A stretch of DNA of 64,000 bases, taken from the IMG/VR virus record IMGVR_UViG_3300009593_000014, positions 1 through 64,000 of that record; one strand, given 5' to 3'. The position numbers were made by a program, and so were the translations under genes. Position 1 is the stretch's first letter, and the number at the start of each line of letters is the position of its first letter. Origin of the DNA: a virus. The notes under the pieces are model-generated. The model saw only the letters and a list, made by a program, of their open reading frames with translations. It had not been told where the DNA came from and did not search any database. Positions 1-9,239 of the stretch are shown here, piece by piece.

Positions 1-206
1 GGTTCTACAGAAACACCTCTAAAAAGATAGACCCAGTATCTTGGACACTGGTTAGTGTAACTAGGGTGAAACCCATCGACTCTTTTAAAGTCTTTATCAT
101 TCTTTTTAGTTAAATAAACATCTATTGCATTAACTAATTTATCCTCAAGAGATGTCTCATCTTTTTCTTGCTGATCGTTGTTCAGCAATCTATTTAGTGA
201 TTTCAA
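1..206 (-). CDS. Partial Cas4/RecB-like PD-(D/E)XK nuclease (N-terminus only)
   Basis: The gene runs off the left edge, so only about 68 N-terminal residues are visible. The frame is open and starts at a TTG (204-206) that overlaps the TGA stop of the upstream gene, with AAGGAG six bases before it. After a charged helix it reads HPSYTNQCPRYWVYLFRG. A Ser/Cys-Pro-Arg pattern near the start is typical of Cas4/RecB-like phage exonucleases, where the cysteine contributes to an Fe-S site. No catalytic residues are in view, so the function is inferred from this motif and from the neighbouring recombination genes. Confidence 0.5.
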   Translation of the reverse strand, partial: MKSLNRLLNNDQQEKDETSLEDKLVNAIDVYLTKKNDKDFKRVDGFHPSYTNQCPRYWVYLFRGVSVE

Positions 207-523
207 GACGCGCTCCTTGCTAGTAACTTAAGAGTATTAATATTCTCTTCAAGTGCCTCAAATAAAGTATACCAGATATCTTTAGATATCTTATCCTTAT
301 TTGACATAATTGTTGAATTTCTTTTATAAGCCTGAGCTTTAACAATAACCTTAGTTCTATACGCAGCAAGTATTGCAGCAGTTTTTGCTGCTTGCATACC
401 TAGATAATGGTTAGGGTTTTCAATAATATCATCAACTATGCGCATAACTTCAATAAACTCCTCAGCCTTATCGCCCATAGCATCTTTAATTTGTTCTACT
501 GAAACAACAAAATCTTGCGTCAT
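203..523 (-). CDS. Hypothetical protein in recombination operon
   Basis: A 106-residue, mostly helical and charged protein with no motif I recognise. It contains an alanine-rich helix around residues 44-56 and a basic patch after it. It sits between a resolvase-like nuclease and a Cas4-like nuclease, with 4-nt overlaps at both ends, so it is translationally coupled to recombination genes. A recombination-mediator or nuclease-partner role is possible from context only. Confidence 0.6.
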   Translation of the reverse strand: MTQDFVVSVEQIKDAMGDKAEEFIEVMRIVDDIIENPNHYLGMQAAKTAAILAAYRTKVIVKAQAYKRNSTIMSNKDKISKDIWYTLFEALEENINTLKLLARSAS

Positions 524-831
524 TTCAAATCACCTCCGTATTCAGTATCTTCTATTAGTTCACGAAATAGATCCCACTCTATAACAGCAAGTTTAACTTC
601 ACTGTCTTCTCCTAAAACCAAAGAATAGCAAGGATATTTATAAGAATCATTCCAAGCGTCTTTAGAGTGTTTGATCCATTTCTTTATTGAGACAGTAAAA
701 GATCTACCGCAATGCTTGTAATCTACAAGAAAGCTACTGATCGTGGCATCTCCTTTTTTAATACCACGACCAGAGTTCTTAACAGCCTTAGCGCCATCTC
801 TTTTTATCTCTTCTTTTTCATTACGTTTCAT
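520..831 (-). CDS. Putative PD-(D/E)XK Holliday-junction resolvase-like nuclease
   Basis: A 103-residue protein with a basic N-terminus, then SGRGIKKGDATI and LVDYKHC about nine residues later. The GD...(D)YK spacing fits the D-(D/E)xK metal site of small phage resolvases of the restriction-endonuclease fold. The following SFTVSIKKW stretch and a conserved-looking LVLGE strand also suit that family. It overlaps the RecA-like gene upstream by 4 nt. Processing of branched DNA together with the RecA-like protein is the likely role. No exact family can be confirmed here. Confidence 0.5.
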   Translation of the reverse strand: MKRNEKEEIKRDGAKAVKNSGRGIKKGDATISSFLVDYKHCGRSFTVSIKKWIKHSKDAWNDSYKYPCYSLVLGEDSEVKLAVIEWDLFRELIEDTEYGGDLK

Positions 832-1745
832 CCAAGAATTACTCTCTCTGAAATATCCGACAGTTGTTTGTCTGATAGTACAATGTTACCAGCGCCGTTC
901 CATTTTTCCTCACCATAATAGAACCAAGCACCTCTTCTTTCAATTATTCCCATCTCAACTGCGATATCTATCAACTCACGAAGGCTATCAAGACCGCCTT
1001 CTTGTGGCAATACATAATAGTGACCAGTCGTGCCAATAGACGCACGCTGTTTTGTCTTTTCTATACTCCACATTACTTTCTGAGATGTGATCATCTTTGT
1101 TTCGTCCCGGTTCATATCTTGCTGAGACATTGACAGGAATAGTTTAATAATATTGTGCATATTATGATGCACTGTGTTTCCATACTTTCCTCTTAGTTGT
1201 GCATACATTCCGCTAAGGTCTATCATCTGATGAGATATGAACAGCATGATGTTGTTCTCCTTGTTCAGATAATTCACTAGCTTCTGTAAAAAGTAACCTT
1301 GAGACCTAGCCGCAAGCCCCATAGCCTTGCCGCCTTCTGGTTTTGCATAAAACTCATCTTTCATCAAGTTCGACAAAGAATCAATAAGGAAAATATGTTT
1401 TTCTTTATCGCTTTCTAAATAAGGCGTTATAGCCTTTAGTATATCTTCGACTACAGTACCCTGTATTACTACAGGATCACTTATGTCTACACCGCATTGT
1501 TTAGCGTAGGACTCTTTATAAGAAAACTCCGAGTCTACAATTATGGGTCGGTAACCCATCTTCTGTGCTTCAGCAAGTATGTGATAGCACATAGTTGTCT
1601 TACCAGCAGAAGGAGTGCCCCATAGTAAATGTGTCATACCACTATAGAGTCCACCACCAAGTGCTCTGTTTAATCCAACAGAGGGTGTTGGTATTATTTC
1701 AAATTCAGGCATAGTGTCTCCACTACGCTTATCAATTATTAGCAT
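828..1745 (-). CDS. RecA/UvsX-like recombinase ATPase
   Basis: A 305-residue single-domain P-loop ATPase. Walker A is GTPSAGKTT (residues 43-51) and Walker B is HIFLID (117-122), followed by a Ser-Asn sensor region. It opens with GLNRALGGGLYSG, which is typical of RecA/RadA/UvsX cores that cap the ATP site. Homologous pairing or replication restart is the expected job. The longest frame starts at 1745 and overlaps dnaE by 14 nt. An ATG at residue 12 (1712) has a closer Shine-Dalgarno (GTGGAG, five bases away) and may be the true start. Confidence 0.85.
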   Translation of the reverse strand: MLIIDKRSGDTMPEFEIIPTPSVGLNRALGGGLYSGMTHLLWGTPSAGKTTMCYHILAEAQKMGYRPIIVDSEFSYKESYAKQCGVDISDPVVIQGTVVEDILKAITPYLESDKEKHIFLIDSLSNLMKDEFYAKPEGGKAMGLAARSQGYFLQKLVNYLNKENNIMLFISHQMIDLSGMYAQLRGKYGNTVHHNMHNIIKLFLSMSQQDMNRDETKMITSQKVMWSIEKTKQRASIGTTGHYYVLPQEGGLDSLRELIDIAVEMGIIERRGAWFYYGEEKWNGAGNIVLSDKQLSDISERVILG

Positions 1746-4700
1746 TAATCTTCAACCTCCTACAAAAATCATTAATATCTATAATATCGTCTGCGCCGCT
1801 AACTTTATATCCTTCTTCATTTTTAGAAATAGGACTGGGCTTAGCAGCCACCCAATTACCCTCAATAGAGCCTAATTTTTGACCATACCGAGAGTATACA
1901 TGTGGAAAGATAACAATCTTACAGAAACGAACACCGTCCCAAACGTACACAGTTGCCATAGTTGCACCTTTAGATGTTTTAAACGACCTAGCGCTGCAGA
2001 CATAAGCCACAGCTTTACCGCTATCCATATCACCCAATCCATGCTCGTATAGCCATGAATGATCATGACTGGTACCTTCTCTAACAATATCCATCAGTCT
2101 TGTAACATCACTGTCATCATTTCCAACATCACCATAACAGTGTAGAGAGCGATCACCAACCAAGGCGTAAATATAATCATTCTTTTTCAAATCATTCTCT
2201 ACATCTGTAAACACCGCAAAGGAGCCGGTAGGGTCTTCAAACTCGACTCTAACGTAGTTAGAGGATCTTTTAATCGACCTGACAACAACCTTTACAAATT
2301 TTAAATCCGTACTTCCCTCTTCAACGCTTGAAGCAGGGGATAGTAAATCACTATTCTTATCATCTATATCCTGATCTACAGGAAACCCAAGTAGAGGCAT
2401 ATAGTACTTAGAATGCTCATACTCCGACATGTGACCAATTGACTTAAATGCTCCAACCTTATCTAAAGATTCAATGTTGTTCTTTCTTACAATCTTGCGA
2501 ACACATCTTCCTTCAAATTCCTCCATAGAACCAAAAGGTCTCTTTGAAATTATCTCACCAATAGCTGATGATCCTACACCATCTATATTTGATAGTCCAA
2601 ACCTTATTGATCCACCATCATCGTAGTCTACCGAGAAGAACTCATCAGATTTGTTTATGTCTGGTGGATTAACCTGTATTCCAAGCCTCTTTGCTTCCAT
2701 AAGGTAGGTGGTAATTCTTTCACGGTTTGTTTCGTTAGCCAATAGTGACCAGCAATACTCTAGGGGATAATTCAGCTTGAGCCACATAGACTGGTATGAG
2801 AGCATTGAGTAAGCTACAGCGTGTGATTTATTGAACATATACAAAGATGATTTCTCGAAATCGTCCCACATCTTCTCAGCAGCCTCCTCTTCTATCAAGT
2901 TATTACTTACAAACTTTGTTCTAAACTTCTCAAACTCCATTATGTCACGTTTTTTACCAATAATCTTACGAAGAGTGTCTGCTTCTGCCCAAGAAAAACC
3001 AGCCAAGGAAACCACAGCCTGCATCAACTGCTCTTGGAATATAAATGTTCCATATGTTTCTTTCAATATATCCTCAAGTATTGGGTGAGCATACTTTACT
3101 TTCTTCTTTCCTGAGCGTCTTTTTATAAACTCATCGCCCTGTGTTAACATAGCACCCGGTCTAACTAACGCATTAGAAATAACTAGATCCTCAAAGGAGT
3201 CACACTCCATTCTCTCTAATAGATTTCTATATGCACCTGCGTCAGCCTGAAACACACCTGTGGTCTCGCAGGCTGCAAACTCTTCAAACACTTTAGGGTC
3301 CATCAATCCAATTGACTCTTTTGATACATCAATTCCATAGTGTTCTTTGATTTGATTTAGACAGTCGTTAATAACAGACACCATCTTCAATCCAAGAACA
3401 TCTATTTTAATCAAGCCAACAGCCTCTGCGCCTTCCATGTCAAGCGCTGTTACATCTGTTCTCTGATCAGATGTAGCTTCTTTTCTTGTCTCTACTGGGC
3501 ATACATTCCATAGTGGCTCTGAAGACACCACAACGCCAGCGGCATGCATACCTGCGGTACGAACACGCCCCTCTAGTCTTTCAGCAACAGGCTTTACATC
3601 AACATACTTCTCGCAAAACTCTCTCACTCTGGATATCTTATTCATCTCATCAAGATCATCAAATAGCTGAGTAATGTTATTAATCTCTCCAAACTCTACC
3701 CCGAAGACCCTAGCAACATCTTTAACAGCAGACTTAGCCTTGAACTCTCCAAAAGTAGAAATAGAAGCAACATTGTCGCTACCCCATCTCTTTTTCAAAT
3801 ACTCTTTAACTTCTGCTCTTCTTTTATCTTCAAAGTCAAGGTCAATGTCTGGATAGTCGTTACGTTCTGGATTGATAAACCTAGCGAACAGCAATCCATA
3901 CTTCAAAGGATCTACCATGGATATACCTAAAAGATATGCCAATAAAGAACCACCAACAGAACCGCGACCTGGACCTACTCCTATACCTTGTGTCTTTGCC
4001 CATCCAACAAGGTCCCATATAATTAAGAAGTAATCAGCAAACCCTGTCTTGTCTATGATAGACAACTCACTCAAAAGTCTCTCTTTGTATTCCTCGGCAT
4101 TATCAACAGTATCAAGACCTAGACTCTGCAGACCAGATTCAGCAATCTCTCTTAAGTACCATATGGATTCAAACTTGTCACTAAACTTTGGTAATAATGA
4201 TTTCCTAGTAGATACAGAAGCTGAGCATTTATCCGCAACTTCTAGTGTGTTTTCCAAGAAAGCATTTTCGTAGCCTTTCTTTAAAAAAAGTTCTTTAATA
4301 TCGTCCGCACCCATTATCCATGGCTCAATGTCATCAAACCGCAATCTTCTGTGTGGGTACATCTTGTTAATCTTATCTAGAACACTCATATCGCTCTTGT
4401 GGGCACAACTCTTATGCAATCCTGCATACTTCTTGTCACTAGAACTCATAGATCCATACTGCGATAGCGTTAAGAGAACCTCTTCCACTCCTGAGTCTTC
4501 TTTAAATGGGTAGTGGCAGTCCAGTGTTGGAACAACTAGTTTATTGTACGAATCAGCTAAGCTTATTAGACCACGATTTATTTCTTCTGGATTCCATGCT
4601 TGAATCTCGAAATAGAAATCGTCACCAAATATGCTTAAAAACCTCTCTGTTAGCCTTTCTGCACGAGAGTAGTCTCCGACCTCAAGAGCCTTAGCTATTG

Positions 4701-5124
4701 CGCTCCCTCTGCATCCAGATAGAGCAATAACATCATTGTCAACAATGCTATCAAGCATTTCAAAATCAATCCTAGGCTTATAGTAAAACCCTTCATTCCA
4801 AGCCTGTTTGTTTAACTTATATAGACTAGATAGTCCTTTGTTGTTTTTAGCTAAAAGTATTAGGTGAAATCTTTCTGCTTTTCCATCTAAGTTGTCAGAG
4901 TCTAGGCTTGGAGTAAAATAAGCCTCAACACCAAATATAGGCTTTACATCCTGCTTCTTGCATGAGTCCTGAAACTTAAGAACGCCAGCCATACTGCCAT
5001 GGTCTGTGATTGCAATAGAGTTCTGACCATGCGTAGATGCCGCCCTAGCCATCTCTTCTGGAGTGGATAGACCATCTAGTAGGGAATACTCGCTGTGAAC
5101 GTGGAGGTGTACAAAATCTGTCAT
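1732..5124 (-). CDS. dnaE: DNA polymerase III alpha subunit (DnaE type, C family)
   Basis: A replicative polymerase of 1130 residues. The N-terminal PHP domain carries HVHSEYS, ITDHGSM, GVEAYF and LDCHYP, so its metal ligands look complete. The catalytic core has GVGPGRGSVGGS, the PDIDLDFED aspartates and the third aspartate in LIKIDVLGLK. The fingers and tandem HhH region follow, then a C-terminal OB-like segment near residues 960-1030. In mycobacterial DnaE1 the PHP domain proofreads, and the intact site here suggests the same. It overlaps dCMP deaminase by 4 nt and the RecA-like gene by 14 nt, within the replication operon. Confidence 0.95.
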   Translation of the reverse strand: MTDFVHLHVHSEYSLLDGLSTPEEMARAASTHGQNSIAITDHGSMAGVLKFQDSCKKQDVKPIFGVEAYFTPSLDSDNLDGKAERFHLILLAKNNKGLSSLYKLNKQAWNEGFYYKPRIDFEMLDSIVDNDVIALSGCRGSAIAKALEVGDYSRAERLTERFLSIFGDDFYFEIQAWNPEEINRGLISLADSYNKLVVPTLDCHYPFKEDSGVEEVLLTLSQYGSMSSSDKKYAGLHKSCAHKSDMSVLDKINKMYPHRRLRFDDIEPWIMGADDIKELFLKKGYENAFLENTLEVADKCSASVSTRKSLLPKFSDKFESIWYLREIAESGLQSLGLDTVDNAEEYKERLLSELSIIDKTGFADYFLIIWDLVGWAKTQGIGVGPGRGSVGGSLLAYLLGISMVDPLKYGLLFARFINPERNDYPDIDLDFEDKRRAEVKEYLKKRWGSDNVASISTFGEFKAKSAVKDVARVFGVEFGEINNITQLFDDLDEMNKISRVREFCEKYVDVKPVAERLEGRVRTAGMHAAGVVVSSEPLWNVCPVETRKEATSDQRTDVTALDMEGAEAVGLIKIDVLGLKMVSVINDCLNQIKEHYGIDVSKESIGLMDPKVFEEFAACETTGVFQADAGAYRNLLERMECDSFEDLVISNALVRPGAMLTQGDEFIKRRSGKKKVKYAHPILEDILKETYGTFIFQEQLMQAVVSLAGFSWAEADTLRKIIGKKRDIMEFEKFRTKFVSNNLIEEEAAEKMWDDFEKSSLYMFNKSHAVAYSMLSYQSMWLKLNYPLEYCWSLLANETNRERITTYLMEAKRLGIQVNPPDINKSDEFFSVDYDDGGSIRFGLSNIDGVGSSAIGEIISKRPFGSMEEFEGRCVRKIVRKNNIESLDKVGAFKSIGHMSEYEHSKYYMPLLGFPVDQDIDDKNSDLLSPASSVEEGSTDLKFVKVVVRSIKRSSNYVRVEFEDPTGSFAVFTDVENDLKKNDYIYALVGDRSLHCYGDVGNDDSDVTRLMDIVREGTSHDHSWLYEHGLGDMDSGKAVAYVCSARSFKTSKGATMATVYVWDGVRFCKIVIFPHVYSRYGQKLGSIEGNWVAAKPSPISKNEEGYKVSGADDIIDINDFCRRLKINANN

Positions 5125-5633
5125 GAGAACCTTATCAAATCTGTTAGTTCTATAGGAGAGATAATCTTAACCTCTACGCCCCCCTCTTTAAGCAAGGAGA
5201 GTGCATCATCATGGCAATATTTAGTCATAGCGTATACCTCTTTTACACCTGCATTTATTAATGTTCTGGAGCAGAATACACAAGGAGTTGTTGTAAGGTA
5301 CATCCTGCACCCCTCAGTAGCCACACCATTTCTTGCTGCATGCAGTATAGCATTCAATTCAGCATGTACTGCGTTGCATCTTTCAAAACCTTTTCCTGAT
5401 TGCCTCGTTAGGCAAGACTCTCCACAATGGGAGGTCCCCCTTGGCGATCCGTTGTACCCAGTAGCTAAAACGTGATTTGAAACTGGGTCAACTATCACAC
5501 ACCCCACTGAACGAGATGGGCATGTTGCTCTCGTAGCCACAAGAGTGGCCATACGGAAGTAATATGTATCCCAATCTGGACGGCTATTTACCAGATCGAA
5601 ACTATTAGTATTTAAATCATCACTCATTTTCAC
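5121..5633 (-). CDS. Deoxycytidylate (dCMP) deaminase
   Basis: A 170-residue zinc enzyme converting dCMP to dUMP for dTTP supply. The zinc site is clear: His90-Ala-Glu92 (HAELNAILHA) and Pro117-Cys118-x-x-Cys121 (PCVFC). The N-terminal CPSRSVGCVIV and GYNGSPRGTSHC stretches match ComEB-like dCMP deaminases, which also bind an allosteric dCTP/dTTP. It is packed between the deoxynucleotidase and dnaE genes with short overlaps, in keeping with a dNTP-pool role during replication. Confidence 0.92.
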   Translation of the reverse strand: MKMSDDLNTNSFDLVNSRPDWDTYYFRMATLVATRATCPSRSVGCVIVDPVSNHVLATGYNGSPRGTSHCGESCLTRQSGKGFERCNAVHAELNAILHAARNGVATEGCRMYLTTTPCVFCSRTLINAGVKEVYAMTKYCHDDALSLLKEGGVEVKIISPIELTDLIRFS

Positions 5634-6210
5634 ACCTTTCTTTTAAGATATTATCTAACTCATGAAAGCTATAAGACCTTCCAGCAGAACCATCAAGCCA
5701 CCAAGGAGGGTCTATTAAAAACCCCTCATTGTGAGGACGATTTATGCAGTAAGCATACATACCTTTGTTGTTTATTTTATTAACTTCTATAGGATTATCT
5801 TCGATCATAAATACAGGATTTCCGTTGTTTGATTCTTCCTGTATTTTTTCCATGATCTCACCCTTTTTACCAGACTTAGCGAAGAAAATTGAGTTATAAG
5901 GTATATCCCAATCATCAAGCCAAATTTCTGTTATTTCTTCCCACATAGCATTACGAGCAGTAATGAATGATATATCAATTCCACTCATAAACCATTTATT
6001 TATATGATACCAAGCATCTTCGTATGGCTTAATATTCCTCCAAAACACTTCGCTCTTTAGAGAGTTACTTACCCACTCAATGTCATGCACTTTGTCAGGA
6101 TCAAACGACTCTGAGAAGCTGTACTTTTCGTAGCCGCCACTACTTGCAACACAATCTAATTCAAGAACTGTATTGGCTATGACTCCATCTATATCGATAC
6201 AAAGATGCAT
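5620..6210 (-). CDS. HAD-superfamily 5'(3')-deoxyribonucleotidase-like phosphatase
   Basis: A 196-residue HAD hydrolase. Motif I is CIDIDGVIANT (nucleophile and acid/base Asp pair), motif II is ISFITAR, and the MIEDNP segment supplies the acidic motif IV. Dephosphorylation of (deoxy)nucleotides fits its place beside dCMP deaminase. The frame is open 17 codons further upstream (to 6261), but that extension would read through a perfect inverted repeat. The ATG at 6210 has AAAGG six bases upstream, so I chose it. Confidence 0.75.
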   Translation of the reverse strand: MHLCIDIDGVIANTVLELDCVASSGGYEKYSFSESFDPDKVHDIEWVSNSLKSEVFWRNIKPYEDAWYHINKWFMSGIDISFITARNAMWEEITEIWLDDWDIPYNSIFFAKSGKKGEIMEKIQEESNNGNPVFMIEDNPIEVNKINNKGMYAYCINRPHNEGFLIDPPWWLDGSAGRSYSFHELDNILKERCENE

Positions 6211-6229
6211 AAAATGCCTTTCTGAATGT

Positions 6230-6259
6230 GGCAGGAGGGGTAGGGAACGCCCTCCTGCC
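6230..6259 (-). other. Perfect 10-bp inverted repeat between SSB-like and nucleotidase genes
   Basis: GGCAGGAGGG (6230-6239) and its exact complement CCCTCCTGCC (6250-6259) flank a 10-base loop. In the minus-strand transcript this forms a strong GC hairpin just upstream of the nucleotidase start. No T-run follows, so it does not look like an intrinsic terminator. An RNA-processing or stability element, or an attenuator, is possible. Confidence 0.6.
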
Positions 6260-6266
6260 AATCATT

Positions 6267-6920
6267 CTACCAAGTTGAACCTGAACTGGAAACCTCTCCA
6301 GTCGTATAATATGATTCTTGTTGTTCGTAAGGAATGACTTTATAAATGCCATCCAAATCAACCATTGGTATTTCTTTTTGCTCATCTGTTTCCTCAGAGT
6401 TTTCAAGAGGTATGAGGTTGTACTGCGTATCATGTGCGGCACTCCCCTGTCTGCTGTACTTGTAGCAACGATCAGTAATCGTTCCGTAAGTTTCTGCATA
6501 CTCAATAATGGTATTGCCAATATGACGAGAATTGAATGTTGTTTCAATTATCCTTGGCTCCCATTTACCCGGTTCAATCTCTGCCAAAACATTGATCAAT
6601 AGATGTGGTCTCGGAGTCCACTTTCTATCTTTAATGATTTGCTCAGAAGCCCAGCAACGGTACCCAGTTGATTCATTATCAGCAGTACTCATTGCTTTAT
6701 ATTTCCAATTGACTGGCGAAGTAACAACCTGAACAACTGAGGCTGCGCCTCGTGAGTCATCGTGTCCTGCACCATCTTCAGTTAGTTCCTGACGGAACCT
6801 GATCTTAAAAGAGTCCCCATCCCGAAGGAATAAGAATCTTTTTCCACCACCACCAGATGACTTCGTACTGGAGTCTCCTAGTGTTTTTTTCATATCTGCT
6901 ATTGTATTAAAGCTTTTCAT
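6267..6920 (-). CDS. Putative single-stranded DNA-binding protein
   Basis: A 217-residue protein with a Gly/Ser linker, then RFLFLRDGDSFKIRF, a strand pattern seen in phage gp32-like and other OB-fold SSBs. Aromatic and basic residues follow (VNWKYK, YRCWAS, KWTPRPH), and an acidic stretch (NSEETDEQKE) lies near the C-terminus. It sits directly downstream of primase with a 14-nt overlap, the usual setting for a replication SSB. There is no decisive signature, so the call is by composition and context. Confidence 0.6.
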   Translation of the reverse strand: MKSFNTIADMKKTLGDSSTKSSGGGGKRFLFLRDGDSFKIRFRQELTEDGAGHDDSRGAASVVQVVTSPVNWKYKAMSTADNESTGYRCWASEQIIKDRKWTPRPHLLINVLAEIEPGKWEPRIIETTFNSRHIGNTIIEYAETYGTITDRCYKYSRQGSAAHDTQYNLIPLENSEETDEQKEIPMVDLDGIYKVIPYEQQESYYTTGEVSSSGSTW

Positions 6921-7872
6921 ATAATTCTCCTATAATCTCGTATTCATTAAATACATTTATTTTATTATTTATGGTTTGTTTTATTTGATCTGAATTCAGA
7001 TCTCCCGCATCCTTGAAATCTGGATCGACTACGCCGACATGGATTTCCATTCCACGGTTAGATGATATTATATCATCTGCCATTGCATAACCTGCACTAT
7101 CATTGTCAGGAATTATAATAATACTATCAAAATTCTTAGATAGCAACATCATTTGATCTTCCGTCACAACAGCACCAAGTGTAGCAACAACGTTTGGAAA
7201 ACCTGCTTGATGTATTTTAATAGCATCAAGACTGCCCTCCACTACTATAACCTCACTATGCGACTTTGCATTATTGAGGTTGAACAATACACGACTCTTG
7301 GTGAATCCTGTACTGTATAAATATCTTGGGACCTGACTCTCGTCAGTAGCCCTACCAATTATACCACAGAAGCTATAAAACTGATCCCTGACAGGGATAG
7401 TTATTCTCTCTTTGTTTCTAGAGTATCCTACCTCAAAGTATCTTAAAGTATCTAGTTCAAACCCGCGATCAATTAAAGGCTTAAGGTAATTCACATCATC
7501 AGAATCATAATCAATCAAACAAGCATCTAAAACATCGTCTGAGATTTCTGTATCCTTTTTTTCACTATCTTCTAATATAGCTTTTAAGAACTCATCACTA
7601 ATCTCGGTTTTAGAAAATCTAGTTTCTTCATTTAGAAGCATCTTTCTAAGGCTGCGGATGCTGCCTTGCTTATCACAATCAGGATTAAAGCAATGCCATA
7701 ACCCATTTTCTTTATTTATAGAAAAAGATGGAGTGTTTTTATTGTCATGAAAAGGACAGTAAGCTGTGAACTCAGTCCCCACCTCGTTTATTATCGAAAC
7801 AGAGGCTCTATGTAATGTGTCTCTTATTACCGACTCAAGCGATTGCGTGTATGGTGAACTCAAATGTCTCAT
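6907..7872 (-). CDS. dnaG: DnaG-type DNA primase
   Basis: A compact primase of 321 residues. The zinc-binding domain has Cys39, His42, Cys61 and Cys66 (CPFH and CFNPDC). The TOPRIM domain follows, with Glu212 in VVEGSLDAIK and the Asp256/Asp258 pair in IIPDNDSAG. The C-terminal helicase-interaction domain of bacterial DnaG is missing, which is common in phages. It makes RNA primers beside the DnaB-like helicase encoded upstream, and overlaps small genes on both sides. Confidence 0.92.
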   Translation of the reverse strand: MRHLSSPYTQSLESVIRDTLHRASVSIINEVGTEFTAYCPFHDNKNTPSFSINKENGLWHCFNPDCDKQGSIRSLRKMLLNEETRFSKTEISDEFLKAILEDSEKKDTEISDDVLDACLIDYDSDDVNYLKPLIDRGFELDTLRYFEVGYSRNKERITIPVRDQFYSFCGIIGRATDESQVPRYLYSTGFTKSRVLFNLNNAKSHSEVIVVEGSLDAIKIHQAGFPNVVATLGAVVTEDQMMLLSKNFDSIIIIPDNDSAGYAMADDIISSNRGMEIHVGVVDPDFKDAGDLNSDQIKQTINNKINVFNEYEIIGELYEKL

Positions 7873-8029
7873 CCTCCTGTATATAATCCCAACTTAATTT
7901 ATGATCTTTTAGTATGATATCACACTCTAGCATTTCTTTCGCTATTTCATCAACCATCCAATCACGCAATCTTATTATTGTTTCAACATCTCGCGCTTGA
8001 CCTGTGTATGTTTTAACTATATTAGACAC
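7835..8029 (-). CDS. Small hypothetical protein between helicase and primase
   Basis: A 64-residue acidic protein with an amphipathic helix (residues 14-35) and no recognised motif. It overlaps the helicase gene by 8 nt and primase by 38 nt, so it is co-translated with the replisome. A small helicase-primase adaptor is conceivable from position only. Confidence 0.55.
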   Translation of the reverse strand: MSNIVKTYTGQARDVETIIRLRDWMVDEIAKEMLECDIILKDHKLSWDYIQEDETFEFTIHAIA

Positions 8030-9239
8030 CCCACTCCTCCTTCCATTCTCCTGTATCCAAATTCCAATTCAAAAAGAATCCAAAGTGAGTACATCTACGA
8101 ACCTTACGACTAACCACTTGAAAAATGCTGGAGTCCATCTCACGATGTAGAGCCAACACTAAGTCAGCATCATAAGCTAACTGCTTGCTCCAAGCGACTT
8201 CTTCTAACTCTGGTGGTCTCTCTGAATGTCCATCATTCATCGTTACAGCCGCAACATCAATAATAGGTACATTGTTCTTTACAGCCATTCTCTTAAACGC
8301 TTTGGAAAGGTTTTTAGCCTTCTCAGTCTCAGACTTTGCACCACTAGCATCATCAAATAAACCATGATAGTCAAGAATGACCATATCTGGTTTGTATTGA
8401 TCTATCTTGGCTTGAACAAGGTTCTGATCCGCAACATCTAATCCATCAGAAGTGATGAGATAAAATGGCTGCATATCATTAAACTGACTCTCGCCCCATT
8501 CCTGATAAGAGTCTACAATCTCTGAGTTAGGTCTAACCAGATCGGAGTGGGTAAAGTACCCCCTACCATTATTAAGTAGGGTATCAATCCTTTGAGCTTC
8601 TTGTTGTTTGCTCATCTCCAATGAGATAATCATAGGTCTATAACCAGCCAGCCATGCATTAACAGCAAACAGTCTAGCGATAAAGGACTTACCTACCCCT
8701 GTCCAACCAAGAAGAACAATAAAGTCTCCGGGTTGCCATCCACCAAACTCTGCATCTATAACAGATATCCCTGTAGGGATACCTATGGTTCCTCCATCAT
8801 CACTCTCTGCACGCTTCTTTAACTCGTCTAGGCGCTCTCTCCACTCTCCAGATATATCAGTATCCTTAAGGTTGGTTGCATCCTTTACTAGCTGATTAGC
8901 GTTAGAGACAAGATAGTTAAGTGCAGTCTTTGGACCGCTGTTCTTCATCATCTCATGAGTATTCAACATCAACTCCCTAGTTAGGGTTGACATAGACTCT
9001 TTTCTTGCTTCATCAATATAGTATGACAAAGGCTCTGTAGTAGACAAATACTCAAAGTCAGGAAAGTGTGATTTAATCTCTGCCTTGGCAGGTATCTTTC
9101 CATGATCATTATAGTGTTTGGTTATAAAAGCCCATATGTCTTTATAATTTATAAATACTGAACCTACGTTTTCACTTTGGCATTCAATATAGTCACCGGA
9201 TTCCAACACGGCATTTAAAAGCTTTACTTCGTAATTCAC
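8022..9239 (-). CDS. dnaB: Replicative DNA helicase (DnaB-like)
   Basis: A 405-residue hexameric-helicase-type ATPase. GIPTGISVIDAEFGGWQPGD leads into Walker A (LGWTGVGKS, Gly178-Ser185). The SLEMS segment and Walker B (MVILDY, Asp290) follow, with a Q/H-type motif further on. The N-terminal 120 residues resemble a reduced DnaB N-domain. It unwinds the fork ahead of DnaE and recruits primase, which is encoded just downstream. Confidence 0.93.
   Translation of the reverse strand: MNYEVKLLNAVLESGDYIECQSENVGSVFINYKDIWAFITKHYNDHGKIPAKAEIKSHFPDFEYLSTTEPLSYYIDEARKESMSTLTRELMLNTHEMMKNSGPKTALNYLVSNANQLVKDATNLKDTDISGEWRERLDELKKRAESDDGGTIGIPTGISVIDAEFGGWQPGDFIVLLGWTGVGKSFIARLFAVNAWLAGYRPMIISLEMSKQQEAQRIDTLLNNGRGYFTHSDLVRPNSEIVDSYQEWGESQFNDMQPFYLITSDGLDVADQNLVQAKIDQYKPDMVILDYHGLFDDASGAKSETEKAKNLSKAFKRMAVKNNVPIIDVAAVTMNDGHSERPPELEEVAWSKQLAYDADLVLALHREMDSSIFQVVSRKVRRCTHFGFFLNWNLDTGEWKEEWGV

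Noticed and set aside
6211-6261. Seventeen-residue N-terminal extension of the nucleotidase
   Set aside because: It would be coded by the inverted repeat; the ATG at 6210 directly precedes the HAD motif and has a good ribosome site.
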